Assembly: GCA_017445525.1 (NCBI GenBank)
Contig: JAFSTZ010000060.1
Location: forward strand, 1 to 8,759
DNA from: Eubacterium sp.
GTDB taxonomy: Bacteria; Bacillota; Clostridia; Lachnospirales; Lachnospiraceae
Length of the DNA: 8,759 nucleotides
Direction: 5' to 3'
Position 1 is the stretch's first letter; every line of letters starts with the position of its first letter. Below are positions 1 through 6,229 of this stretch, in pieces. The notes under the pieces are model-generated. The model was not told the origin of the DNA and did no database searches. It was given only the letters and a program-made list of their open reading frames with translations. The translations under genes were made by a program, and so were the position numbers.

Positions 1-508
1 CATCCATATTGAAGGCAAGTGTTATCGCATTTGATGCGGTCTGAGTAACCGCTGTCAAAGCTGCAACAGGTGCCGCTGTCGGTGTCGGTGCGATCGTGAC
101 GGCCGGCGATGTTACCGGTGCTGCAGTCGGAGCTGCGGGTGTCTTTGACTTGACTGTCACAACATACTTAAACGTAAGTACTCTCAACCCATTGACCTTT
201 TTTCTCAGCTTGATCCTGCAAACGATGTTTGCTTTTCCTGCCTTCTTTCCGGTCACGGTAAACCTCTTGACATTTATCTTCTTGACTGTAGCAACAGACT
301 CTTTTCTGCTGGCTACGACCATCTTTACAATATCTTTCTTTTTTACATTTTTGATCTTAACTGTTTTTGATTTTCCTACATAGACTGAGCCCTTTGCTGC
401 ATTCAGCGCAATGGCTGTGTCGGCACTTGCCGGCATGGTTGACAGTAAAGACGCTACCATCGCCAGTGACAGTGCTATGACTCCGGCTCTTTTTTTGATG
501 CTGTTCAT
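1..508 (-). CDS. Secreted Ig-like (BIG2-type) surface protein, N-terminal part, cut by window edge
   Basis: The reading frame is open from an ATG at 508 to the window edge, 169 codons with no stop, so the C-terminus is missing. Residues 1-29 form a clear signal peptide: a basic start (MNSIKKR), a hydrophobic core and a likely signal peptidase cut after PASA. Residues about 32-122 are Lys-rich and beta-like, with the pattern SVATVKK followed by FTVTGKKAGKANIVC, which resembles bacterial Ig-like group 2 domains. An Ala/Pro/Thr linker follows (about 123-152), then VTQTASNAITLAF, which looks like the start of another Ig-like or S-layer-type domain. It is therefore probably an exported cell-surface or extracellular protein; its ligand or enzymatic role cannot be read from this part. 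AGGAGG at 515-520 sits 6 bases from the ATG and fixes the start. Signal and linker calls are firm; the domain family is moderate. Confidence 0.85.
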   Translation of the reverse strand, partial: MNSIKKRAGVIALSLAMVASLLSTMPASADTAIALNAAKGSVYVGKSKTVKIKNVKKKDIVKMVVASRKESVATVKKINVKRFTVTGKKAGKANIVCRIKLRKKVNGLRVLTFKYVVTVKSKTPAAPTAAPVTSPAVTIAPTPTAAPVAALTAVTQTASNAITLAFNMD

Positions 509-514
509 CTTCTA

Positions 515-520
515 CCTCCT
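515..520 (-). promoter_or_regulatory. Ribosome binding site of the Ig-like protein gene
   Basis: AGGAGG on the minus strand, six bases before the ATG at 508. It is the evidence that the partial gene at the left edge starts here and not at the upstream ATG of an overlapping frame. Confidence 0.85.
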
Positions 521-590
521 GGTTCTTTAGCTGGATAACCGGTAATCCGGTACTCTGCTGATTATAATTCGTAAATATCACCATCCGGAC

Positions 591-616
591 CTGTACTTGT
601 TTCGAAGACAAGTCAG
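591..616. repeat. Inverted repeat / hairpin in the leader of the Ig-like gene
   Basis: ACTTGT (595-600) and ACAAGT (608-613) are perfect reverse complements around a 7-base loop; CTG (591-593) and CAG (614-616) extend the stem after one unpaired T. It lies between the proposed start of transcription (near 639) and the ATG at 508, so it could form in the mRNA leader or be a protein-binding site. It has no following T-run that would make it a terminator. Confidence 0.5.
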
Positions 617-645
617 AATAATAATATTTTTACATATTCTATAAT

Positions 646-674
646 ATGATAACACTTTGTCAGAGGTTAGTCAA
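646..674 (-). promoter_or_regulatory. Candidate sigma-A promoter of the Ig-like protein gene
   Basis: On the minus strand TTGACT (674-669) is followed by a 17-base spacer and TATCAT (651-646), five of six matches in each box. Transcription would start near 639 and leave an untranslated leader of about 130 bases before the ATG at 508. A TATAAT at 566-561 lies further downstream but has no acceptable -35 partner, so I prefer this pair. Confidence 0.6.
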
Positions 675-712
675 GGTCTTGATATTTTTAAGGCAGACGA
701 TACCAAATGAGG

Positions 713-736
713 TGTTACTGCTCGTAACAAACAGTA
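713..736. repeat. Inverted repeat upstream of the STAS promoter
   Basis: TGTTAC (713-718) and GTAACA (724-729) are perfect reverse complements around a 5-base centre. A second, overlapping pair is TACTG (716-720) with CAGTA (732-736). The end lies about 30 bases upstream of the -35 box at 768, a position suited to an activator or other regulator. No binding protein can be named. Confidence 0.4.
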
Positions 737-767
737 GCAAAAAATATCCTGAATATATTAAAACGCC

Positions 768-796
768 TTGACAAATACGGTAAAAAACAGTAAATT
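768..796 (+). promoter_or_regulatory. Sigma-A promoter of the STAS gene
   Basis: A perfect TTGACA (768-773) is separated by 17 bases from TAAATT (791-796), which matches four of six -10 positions. Transcription would start near 803, giving a leader of about 97 bases. It means the STAS gene is transcribed on its own and not with the phosphatase/MATE operon that points towards it. Confidence 0.65.
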
Positions 797-899
797 ATTT
801 TTATAACAGAAAACGGACACTGCTATAGCAAATATAACAAAGAATGATAAGAAGCTACTCTGTTCCCGAAAACCGGCCAAATAAGAAAGGAATAAAAAC

Positions 900-1226
900 A
901 TGGAAACCGAATTCAAGATCAAGCACATCAGCAACTCTGATAAAGGCATGACACTGGCTATCGTCGGTCGCATCGACGCGTCTAACTTTGAAGATTTTTT
1001 GGATCGCATACATGCCGAACGCGAGAAGTACGCCGAAGGCTCGCTGACTCTTGATGCTGATGAGATGTACTATATCTCAAGCGCCGGACTCAGGTCCATA
1101 CTGGCTCTCGTAAAGGAAGAACCCGAGATGATAAGCATAACCAATCTGACACCCGATCTGTATGAAATATTTGATGATGCCGGATTCACCGATATCATAA
1201 ATATTACCTCCAAAGAGGAGAGCTGA
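900..1226 (+). CDS. STAS-domain protein (anti-anti-sigma factor type)
   Basis: The 108-residue product is about the normal size of SpoIIAA/RsbV-like single STAS domains. The beta-strand pattern MTLAIVGRIDASN opens the domain and the key loop is YYISSAGLRSIL (57-68); by alignment with the DSSGL loop of SpoIIAA, Ser61 (next to Ser60) is the likely phosphorylated residue. Such proteins are cytoplasmic: an RsbW-type kinase phosphorylates them, a PP2C phosphatase reverses this, and the unphosphorylated form binds the kinase domain. Both partner types are encoded in the convergent operon (1283-5232), which is why I read this gene as part of the same circuit. AAAGGA at 886-891 is placed 8 bases before the ATG. 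It has its own promoter (768-796). The family is near certain; the target it controls is unknown, and no sigma factor is visible nearby. Confidence 0.93.
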   Translation: METEFKIKHISNSDKGMTLAIVGRIDASNFEDFLDRIHAEREKYAEGSLTLDADEMYYISSAGLRSILALVKEEPEMISITNLTPDLYEIFDDAGFTDIINITSKEES

Positions 1227-1282
1227 GTATCTCAATCCCGACCACTCTACCATCAATTCTCCCTCTGACTCCGTATCGTTCT

Positions 1283-3046
1283 TCATCCGGTTTTCTGTTT
1301 CGGAACAAAAGTCAGTATACTATAATTCATATCAAGGATATACTGATATTGAACTGTATTGGCAGCTCTTTTTATCAGTCCATAGTTGTCAGTGATCCTC
1401 TCTTTCGTCTCAGGATCCTCATTCAACGCTATACACTCGCCATCATCAAGCATCATAAATCTCGCGTTATCACCTGTGAACAGGATCTCGATCTGTATCC
1501 TTATCTTATCGTTCTTCTGTGATTTCGCTGCATAGAAAACCATCTCCTCCATACACAGGCTGATACGGTTCATGATCTTGATAGGCATTCCTTTTTCTTC
1601 CGCATATCTTCGTATAAGTCTGGATGCCTCGATCGCATCCTGTGGCTCCACAGCCAGATATAAGCGACAGCTGTCAGGTGTCTCTTCATTTTTATCCTTC
1701 TTGACCCATCTGATATAACGGAATATACCAACGATAAATATTACCACTTCCGTAAAAAGATAAGAGAGCCAGATAAAGGGTGCATCCAGAGTCACTGACA
1801 AAATCCAGGCAAATGCAGGCAGTGTGCAATTCCCCAAGATAGTGACCGCAGTAGAAAACCCGGTGTCTTTTCTGTTGGTAAAGTAAAGGCGGAAAATAGT
1901 GTTTATCGCTTTGACCCCAAAGAACAACGCATAAAATCGAACGCTCAGTACTCCTCCATCGGGGATGGTATCTACCCCGTGCAGATGATAAAAGAACTCA
2001 GGAATCAACTCTATGACTATCGTCATAACTGTCAGCGCAGCAGACATGATCATGATACCCTGCTTCATGAGAGTCCTGATACCTTCTCTGTCATCGGCAC
2101 CGCTCAAAAGCCCCATCAACGGTCGCATAGCCCCTTGTATGCCCGATGAGACAACATTTGTCAGATCAAAACAAAAGCCACAGACTCCCTTTATCACACC
2201 ACCGGCCGGTCCAAAAATATCTACGATTATGATCATGATAACATAGTTTCGCAGTGCAAGTACCAAACTGTTTGATGCATCGGGAAGACCGGACGATAGT
2301 ATATCTTTTATATCAGCCTTTTGGATTTTTGCTTTTCCAAACTTGAAGAAATCGGTTTTTTTCAGAAGATAAATAAGCGTCAGAGTACAACGGATAAGGT
2401 TGGCACAGGCCGTACCCATACTCGCACCCATCGGTCCCATATGAAATACCGCAACAAACAGCAGATCAAGCACCAGATTGGCAATACCTTCCGTGAGAGT
2501 AAGCTTCATCAGGACTTTCATCTTGCCAAGGATCTGCAGCTGATACACACCGACAGTAGAGACAAGACCAAAAGGCGTTGCCAACATAATGCCGATAGCA
2601 TACTGCCATGTCATCGCATGGATCTCGGGATCCAGATTATATGTCGCTATGATCCCGTATACGATAGGGATCTGTAGCACCGAGATCGCAACACCCATTA
2701 TGAGAAGCAAAAGTGCTACGGCTTTCTTCAGTCGACTGAGTGCTTCCAGATCATTTCTACCCATACAGGTGGAGATAGCACTTGACGCACCAACTCCAAC
2801 CAGTTGGCTGACTACACCTATAAACATCGTAGCCGGATAGAAGATATTGACCGCAGCGAGAGCGTCTTTTCCGACGAAGTTGCCGAGGACAAGTCCATCC
2901 ACCGATAACAAAAGCAACGTGGATAAATTGGTGATAACCATAGCAGGGATGTATTCGAGCAATTTTTTTCTTGTGAGAGATCCGTCCCTTGCAAATTTCT
3001 TTTCCAGATTCTCAGCATCAAGCTGTTTTGTAATTCCTTCTTTCAT
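1283..3046 (-). CDS. MATE-family transporter fused to a C-terminal RsbW-like ATPase domain
   Basis: 587 residues, against about 440-460 for an ordinary MATE transporter. Residues about 30-447 are the transporter: many hydrophobic segments and MATE-like patterns such as DGLVLGNFVGKDALAAVN and GVGASSAISTCMGRND. After a charged linker (WVKKDKNEETPD) residues about 459-587 look like a GHKL/RsbW-type domain: an N-box region NRISLCMEEMVFYAA (Glu501 kept, the usual Asn replaced by Tyr505), a G1-like LDDGE (533-537) and a G2-like NYGLIKR (554-560). MATE proteins export cations, drugs or metabolites using an ion gradient; here the cytoplasmic tail could bind or phosphorylate the STAS protein. Start supported by AGGAGG at 3054-3059, 7 bases away. 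It lies 20 bases after the phosphatase gene, so they are co-transcribed. Transporter call firm, tail family likely, kinase activity doubtful. Confidence 0.92.
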   Translation of the reverse strand: MKEGITKQLDAENLEKKFARDGSLTRKKLLEYIPAMVITNLSTLLLLSVDGLVLGNFVGKDALAAVNIFYPATMFIGVVSQLVGVGASSAISTCMGRNDLEALSRLKKAVALLLLIMGVAISVLQIPIVYGIIATYNLDPEIHAMTWQYAIGIMLATPFGLVSTVGVYQLQILGKMKVLMKLTLTEGIANLVLDLLFVAVFHMGPMGASMGTACANLIRCTLTLIYLLKKTDFFKFGKAKIQKADIKDILSSGLPDASNSLVLALRNYVIMIIIVDIFGPAGGVIKGVCGFCFDLTNVVSSGIQGAMRPLMGLLSGADDREGIRTLMKQGIMIMSAALTVMTIVIELIPEFFYHLHGVDTIPDGGVLSVRFYALFFGVKAINTIFRLYFTNRKDTGFSTAVTILGNCTLPAFAWILSVTLDAPFIWLSYLFTEVVIFIVGIFRYIRWVKKDKNEETPDSCRLYLAVEPQDAIEASRLIRRYAEEKGMPIKIMNRISLCMEEMVFYAAKSQKNDKIRIQIEILFTGDNARFMMLDDGECIALNEDPETKERITDNYGLIKRAANTVQYQYILDMNYSILTFVPKQKTG

Positions 3047-3066
3047 TTATCTACCTCCTCAATCAT

Positions 3067-5232
3067 TCATTTTATCCTAAGTGAAAGCATAGTAATATCA
3101 TCAAACTGAGGTTCACCAGCCACATGATCATCTATACTTGTCCTCACAGCGGGGAGCAGTTCATCGGGATACAGATCCCTGTTTTCGTTTAATGTATCAA
3201 GTACCCTGTCGATACCGATCCTCTCTTCATCCGCGTTCATGGCCTCTATAACTCCGTCCGTGTAGACAAAGAGCGTGTCTCCGGGTTTCATTATAAATGA
3301 ATCCTCACGATATTTCAACCCTTTTATGTTCCCAAGAACCAACCCGTGTTTTGTCTTCAGTAGTTCGAACTTGCCATCAGAACCCTTCAGTATAGGCTTT
3401 TCATGCCCTGCGTTGGCCTCGACGAGCTCTCCGGTGGATATCGTCAATATACCGAGCCATACCGTGACAAACAGATTTTCCGGGTTCTCGTCAAACAGGA
3501 GATTGTTGACATCTGTCAGGATCTCAGCCGGTCCGCCGCCCTGGAGTGTTCTCGTCTTGATAAGCGTTTTTGACACGACCATAAACAGAGCCGAAGGAAC
3601 TCCCTTATCGGATACATCTGCGATGACCATAGCCAGATGATCGTTATCCACTAAAAATGCATCATAGAAATCCCCACCCACTTCTCTGGCCGGATCCATC
3701 GAAGCAAACAGATCAAACTCATCCCTGTCCGGAAACAGCGGAAATGCTTTGGGCAACATGCCTGCCTGAATCCTCCGGGCCACGTTCAGTTCCGTCTCCA
3801 TCCTCTCATTCCGGGCCGATATCTCGATGTTCTCCCTGACCTGTCTCTGCAACGTCTCGGACATGCTCGAGAAGGTCCCTGCGAGAACACCGATCTCATC
3901 ACCCGTCTCGTACTCAGGAAGCATCTCAAAGACGATGTTATCACCGGTCATCTCCCTGACCTTATCCGTCATGAGATTTATAGGTCTCGTGATCCGGCCT
4001 GAGATACGGATTGAAAGAACTATCGATACAACGAGCAATACTACGAGGAGGATGCTCATACCTATGACAAGCTCTATAAATGATCCCCGGACAGCTGAGC
4101 TCATCTTATCATACGAATTATGAAGCAGCTCCTCTATTGCATCGGTTTCATCTTTTACTGCTCCTTCTCCTACTATGATCAATTCCGTCCATCCGGAAGG
4201 AACAATCTGATCCTTAAATGTAAGGCATTCCTCTCCGTCAACAGTTAACGAATTGATTTCATCTACACTCTTTAATACCCGAGTGACATCTTTTTGCAGA
4301 TCCGGATCCTCAGAACTGCTTTCCAAGTTACTTTTCATAACTTCTTTTGATGATAACTCACCTGTTGATTTGGTCGTGGCTATCAGCTCTATGTCCTGAT
4401 CAAACACAAATATTTGTTCATAGTTACCGTCGACAACATCTACAAGTTTTTCCCTTATACCCTCAATAGATATATGCAATGAGAGAACACAGATCAGTTG
4501 GTCTTTATTGTATACGGGATAGCTCATGATGACTTCCGGAGTATCAAAAAATCTCGGATTTCTTTCGTTATGATATACTACCTTTTTTTCTTTTACCGTC
4601 TCCTGATACCAGTCTTCTTTTCTGGGATCATATGCGACCGGATCACCGTTTTTGTCAAGTTTATTTGATGAATAGGCATCATAAAAAACCGTGCAGCCAT
4701 CGGGCATAGCAACAGAAAAGCTCAGGAAAGTTTTTTCATCATTTGAGATAAGCTTATACAGTGTAGGTATCTGTCCGGCAAGCTTGGTATATAATGCACC
4801 AAGCTTTTGTTTCCGGGGCTTACCCGGCCATAAAAGCTGAGTATGTAAATCACCGTCAAACGACTGATCCGGTAACGTGACATAAGTACTGTGATAGTAC
4901 TCCGGAAACAGTGTCATCATCCGGGCATTCTCTTCAAACACAGACAGAAACAGTTCATACTGACCGATCACATGACTGAGATTATCTGATGTAAGATCTA
5001 CTATTTTTTCATATTTTTCAATCTCTTTAAAATAGATACTACCCTTGGACAGTGACTCCGTAAACTCGCTTTGCTCCTTCTCCTGTTCCTCGACAACCGA
5101 AGACAGCGAGTACAGCCGAAAGGCACCGATACCCGCATAACTGATGATAGATAACAGAACCATGATTATGGAAAAAAACATGATCCTGTTTCTGAGACTT
5201 TTATATGATTTTTTTGCTTTAATTCTTGCCAT
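3067..5232 (-). CDS. Membrane sensor phosphatase: dCache - HAMP - PP2C (SpoIIE/RsbU type)
   Basis: 721 residues from the ATG at 5232. Membrane segment 1 is at about 17-38; residues 40-385 form an extracellular sensor with the dCache-like motif YDPRKEDWY (201-209); membrane segment 2 is at about 386-408, followed by HAMP (about 409-462), a coiled linker, and a SpoIIE-type PP2C domain (about 490-721). Metal-binding motifs are EVGGDFYD (Asp521), IADVSDKG (Asp539), VYTDGVIEA (Asp659) and FDDIT (Asp711/712), so it should be active. PP2C phosphatases of this type dephosphorylate STAS proteins, and one is encoded at 900-1226. An ATG at 5283 in frame would add 17 residues inside the upstream gene; I chose 5232 because GGAGGA (5237-5242) precedes it and the protein then begins with a natural basic N-terminus. 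It overlaps the phosphopantetheinyl transferase stop by 14 bases. The ligand sensed is unknown. Confidence 0.93.
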   Translation of the reverse strand: MARIKAKKSYKSLRNRIMFFSIIMVLLSIISYAGIGAFRLYSLSSVVEEQEKEQSEFTESLSKGSIYFKEIEKYEKIVDLTSDNLSHVIGQYELFLSVFEENARMMTLFPEYYHSTYVTLPDQSFDGDLHTQLLWPGKPRKQKLGALYTKLAGQIPTLYKLISNDEKTFLSFSVAMPDGCTVFYDAYSSNKLDKNGDPVAYDPRKEDWYQETVKEKKVVYHNERNPRFFDTPEVIMSYPVYNKDQLICVLSLHISIEGIREKLVDVVDGNYEQIFVFDQDIELIATTKSTGELSSKEVMKSNLESSSEDPDLQKDVTRVLKSVDEINSLTVDGEECLTFKDQIVPSGWTELIIVGEGAVKDETDAIEELLHNSYDKMSSAVRGSFIELVIGMSILLVVLLVVSIVLSIRISGRITRPINLMTDKVREMTGDNIVFEMLPEYETGDEIGVLAGTFSSMSETLQRQVRENIEISARNERMETELNVARRIQAGMLPKAFPLFPDRDEFDLFASMDPAREVGGDFYDAFLVDNDHLAMVIADVSDKGVPSALFMVVSKTLIKTRTLQGGGPAEILTDVNNLLFDENPENLFVTVWLGILTISTGELVEANAGHEKPILKGSDGKFELLKTKHGLVLGNIKGLKYREDSFIMKPGDTLFVYTDGVIEAMNADEERIGIDRVLDTLNENRDLYPDELLPAVRTSIDDHVAGEPQFDDITMLSLRIK

Positions 5233-6094
5233 ACTGTCCTCCGGGTATCCGTATCCACTCCATCCCGGCTGTGAAGTTCTCATACTCCGAGCATACCGTG
5301 ATACAGCAGTCTTTATGCGAGAAAAATGTAAAATTCAACCTGTCGCAGTCGCCGTGGTTTTTGACGGAAACAGCCACGTCCGCTCCGGAGTTCCCATATA
5401 TAAATGATGGCTCCGACGTCACTCCTTCCATCCCGAAACTGCCTGCTGTGACCGGATTCACCTCGATATCCTCCGGCGGAAGAGCAAGCCCCAGACCGTA
5501 CCACTTCATCACGCTCTCCTTGATAGTCCAGAGTCGCGTGTAGTAGGTTAATTGATCATCTGACAGTCCGAAAGACTGTCGGTCTTCATGCCCCAGTTTT
5601 TCCGGCTGATCATCTGACAGTCCGAAAAACTGGCCTCCCTGATCTTCATGCCCTGCTTTTACCGGGTTTTTGTCATTCATATTGAGCTTTTCCGCATAGG
5701 CGATCTCTTCGGGAGTAAACGCCCGGCGTATCAGCGGATCCTTCAGCTCTCTCTTGTGTTCGACATCGATGCCGACCTCCCTGTCGGAGACGGCACAGAC
5801 GGCGATATTTTTGGTGTGGGAGATGTTGAAGAAACATACCGCCCCTACAACAACCGGCTTCCCGTGCGGATCGATCGTGACAGACATACCCGAGACACCG
5901 GCATACTCAAGCGCCGCCGCCATCACGATGCCTGCGCCGAGCGTAAGCCTCTTGCCCTTGTCAAATCTCATGCGGTCAACCTTCTCCCGCCGCTCAGGAC
6001 GCTGGAGGGCATAATAATAACTGAAGAGCTGTTCGTCCTTCAGTATATCTGTGTCGATCGCGTATATCCGATTCTTATCCTTTGTCTGTCCCAT
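5219..6094 (-). CDS. Sfp-type 4'-phosphopantetheinyl transferase with a repeat insertion
   Basis: The enzyme moves the 4'-phosphopantetheine arm of coenzyme A to a serine of carrier proteins used in fatty acid, polyketide or peptide synthesis. Motifs in order: HGKP (77-80), FNISHT (89-94), VGIDVE (107-112, metal-binding Asp110 and Glu112), FTPEE (126-130) and LWTIKESVMK (188-197, Glu193 and Lys197). The product has 291 residues, against about 220-240 for typical members. The excess includes two in-frame repeats (144-163 and 164-181), each ending FGLSDDQ, inserted between FTPEE and WTIKES. The catalytic motifs on both sides are intact. The ATG at 6094 is the first possible start because an in-frame stop lies at 6106-6104. 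There is no Shine-Dalgarno sequence, and the proposed promoter suggests a leaderless mRNA. It is the first gene of the operon with the phosphatase. The carrier protein served is not in the window. Confidence 0.93.
   Translation of the reverse strand: MGQTKDKNRIYAIDTDILKDEQLFSYYYALQRPERREKVDRMRFDKGKRLTLGAGIVMAAALEYAGVSGMSVTIDPHGKPVVVGAVCFFNISHTKNIAVCAVSDREVGIDVEHKRELKDPLIRRAFTPEEIAYAEKLNMNDKNPVKAGHEDQGGQFFGLSDDQPEKLGHEDRQSFGLSDDQLTYYTRLWTIKESVMKWYGLGLALPPEDIEVNPVTAGSFGMEGVTSEPSFIYGNSGADVAVSVKNHGDCDRLNFTFFSHKDCCITVCSEYENFTAGMEWIRIPGGQYGKN
5237..5242 (-). promoter_or_regulatory. Ribosome binding site that decides the phosphatase start
   Basis: GGAGGA on the minus strand, four bases before ATG at 5232 (five if only GGAGG pairs). 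It lies inside the last codons of the phosphopantetheinyl transferase gene, consistent with coupled translation, and favours 5232 over the longer start at 5283. Confidence 0.8.
5552..5665 (-). repeat. Two tandem in-frame repeats inside the phosphopantetheinyl transferase gene
   Basis: Units 5606-5665 (60 bases) and 5552-5605 (54 bases) are adjacent direct repeats. On the plus strand they share the start TGATCATCTGACAGTCCG and the later block TCTTCATGCCC; they differ by a 6-base (two-codon) gap and a few substitutions. They encode PVKAGHED...FFGLSDDQ and PEKLGHED...FGLSDDQ. Unit lengths are multiples of three, so the frame is kept. Confidence 0.9.
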
Positions 6095-6102
6095 AATGTC
6101 AT

Positions 6103-6131
6103 ATTATACAAAAAATCATTAGATAGAGCAA
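6103..6131 (-). promoter_or_regulatory. Candidate promoter of the transferase-phosphatase-MATE operon
   Basis: On the minus strand TTGCTC (6131-6126), a 17-base spacer and a perfect TATAAT (6108-6103). Only eight bases separate the -10 box from the ATG at 6094, so transcription should begin at or within a couple of bases of the start codon. The -35 box keeps only TTG. A 7-bp inverted repeat (AAAAATC at 6111-6117, GATTTTT at 6134-6140) spans the spacer and -35 and might be an operator. Confidence 0.6.
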
Positions 6132-6178
6132 GCGATTTTTATTAATAAACACCGATTTAAGCGATTCCCTAAGCGAAA
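6130..6178. repeat. Three AAGCGA direct repeats in the divergent control region
   Basis: AAGCGAT (6130-6136), AAGCGATT (6159-6166) and AAGCGAAA (6171-6178) on the plus strand, spaced 29 and 12 bases apart, between the two divergent promoters. They may be binding sites for a regulator or chance in AT-rich DNA; the spacing is not regular. Confidence 0.3.
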
Positions 6179-6200
6179 AATAAAAATTATAAAAAAAGTA

Positions 6201-6229
6201 TTGACAAATAAACAGACATATTGTATAAC
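6201..6229 (+). promoter_or_regulatory. Sigma-A promoter of the GntR-ABC operon
   Basis: A perfect TTGACA (6201-6206), a 17-base spacer and TATAAC (6224-6229), which matches five of six -10 positions. Transcription would start near 6236, inside the 22-bp palindrome at 6229-6250, leaving a leader of about 140 bases before the ATG at 6376. This is the strongest promoter in the window. Confidence 0.8.

Larger units (their letters stand above)
509..899. other. 391-bp gene-free divergent control region
   Basis: No reading frame here looks like a gene. The region is AT-rich and holds two divergent promoters (646-674 minus, 768-796 plus), a hairpin in the minus-strand leader (591-616), an inverted repeat upstream of the plus promoter (713-736), and a 10-bp palindrome TGCTATAGCA in the STAS leader (821-830). 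Confidence 0.7.

Noticed and set aside
96..383. Plus-strand 95-residue hydrophobic reading frame
   Set aside because: It is the complement of the Lys-rich Ig-like protein gene on the minus strand, which has a signal peptide and a good ribosome binding site; the Phe/Leu-rich composition is what antisense of Lys codons gives.
561..566. TATAAT on the minus strand as the -10 box of the Ig-like gene
   Set aside because: The bases 17 upstream read TCCGGA, not a -35 box; the pair TTGACT/TATCAT at 646-674 is better.
357..611. Minus-strand 84-residue frame starting MSSKQVQVRM
   Set aside because: It overlaps the leader and first part of the Ig-like gene in another frame, has no ribosome binding site of its own and shows no family resemblance.
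2321..2677. Plus-strand 118-residue frame within the MATE gene
   Set aside because: Shadow of the transporter coding strand; no ribosome binding site and no recognisable motif.
5233..5283. Longer phosphatase start at 5283
   Set aside because: It would add 17 residues (MRTSQPGWSG...) inside the transferase gene with only a weak CGGAG upstream; the ATG at 5232 has GGAGGA and gives a natural basic N-terminus before the first membrane segment.
5552..5665. CRISPR or VNTR array
   Set aside because: Only two adjacent units with no spacers, inside a coding frame; described as an in-gene tandem duplication.
5648..6145. Plus-strand 165-residue frame opposite the transferase gene
   Set aside because: Complement of a gene with all catalytic motifs of the Sfp family; no supporting start signal.
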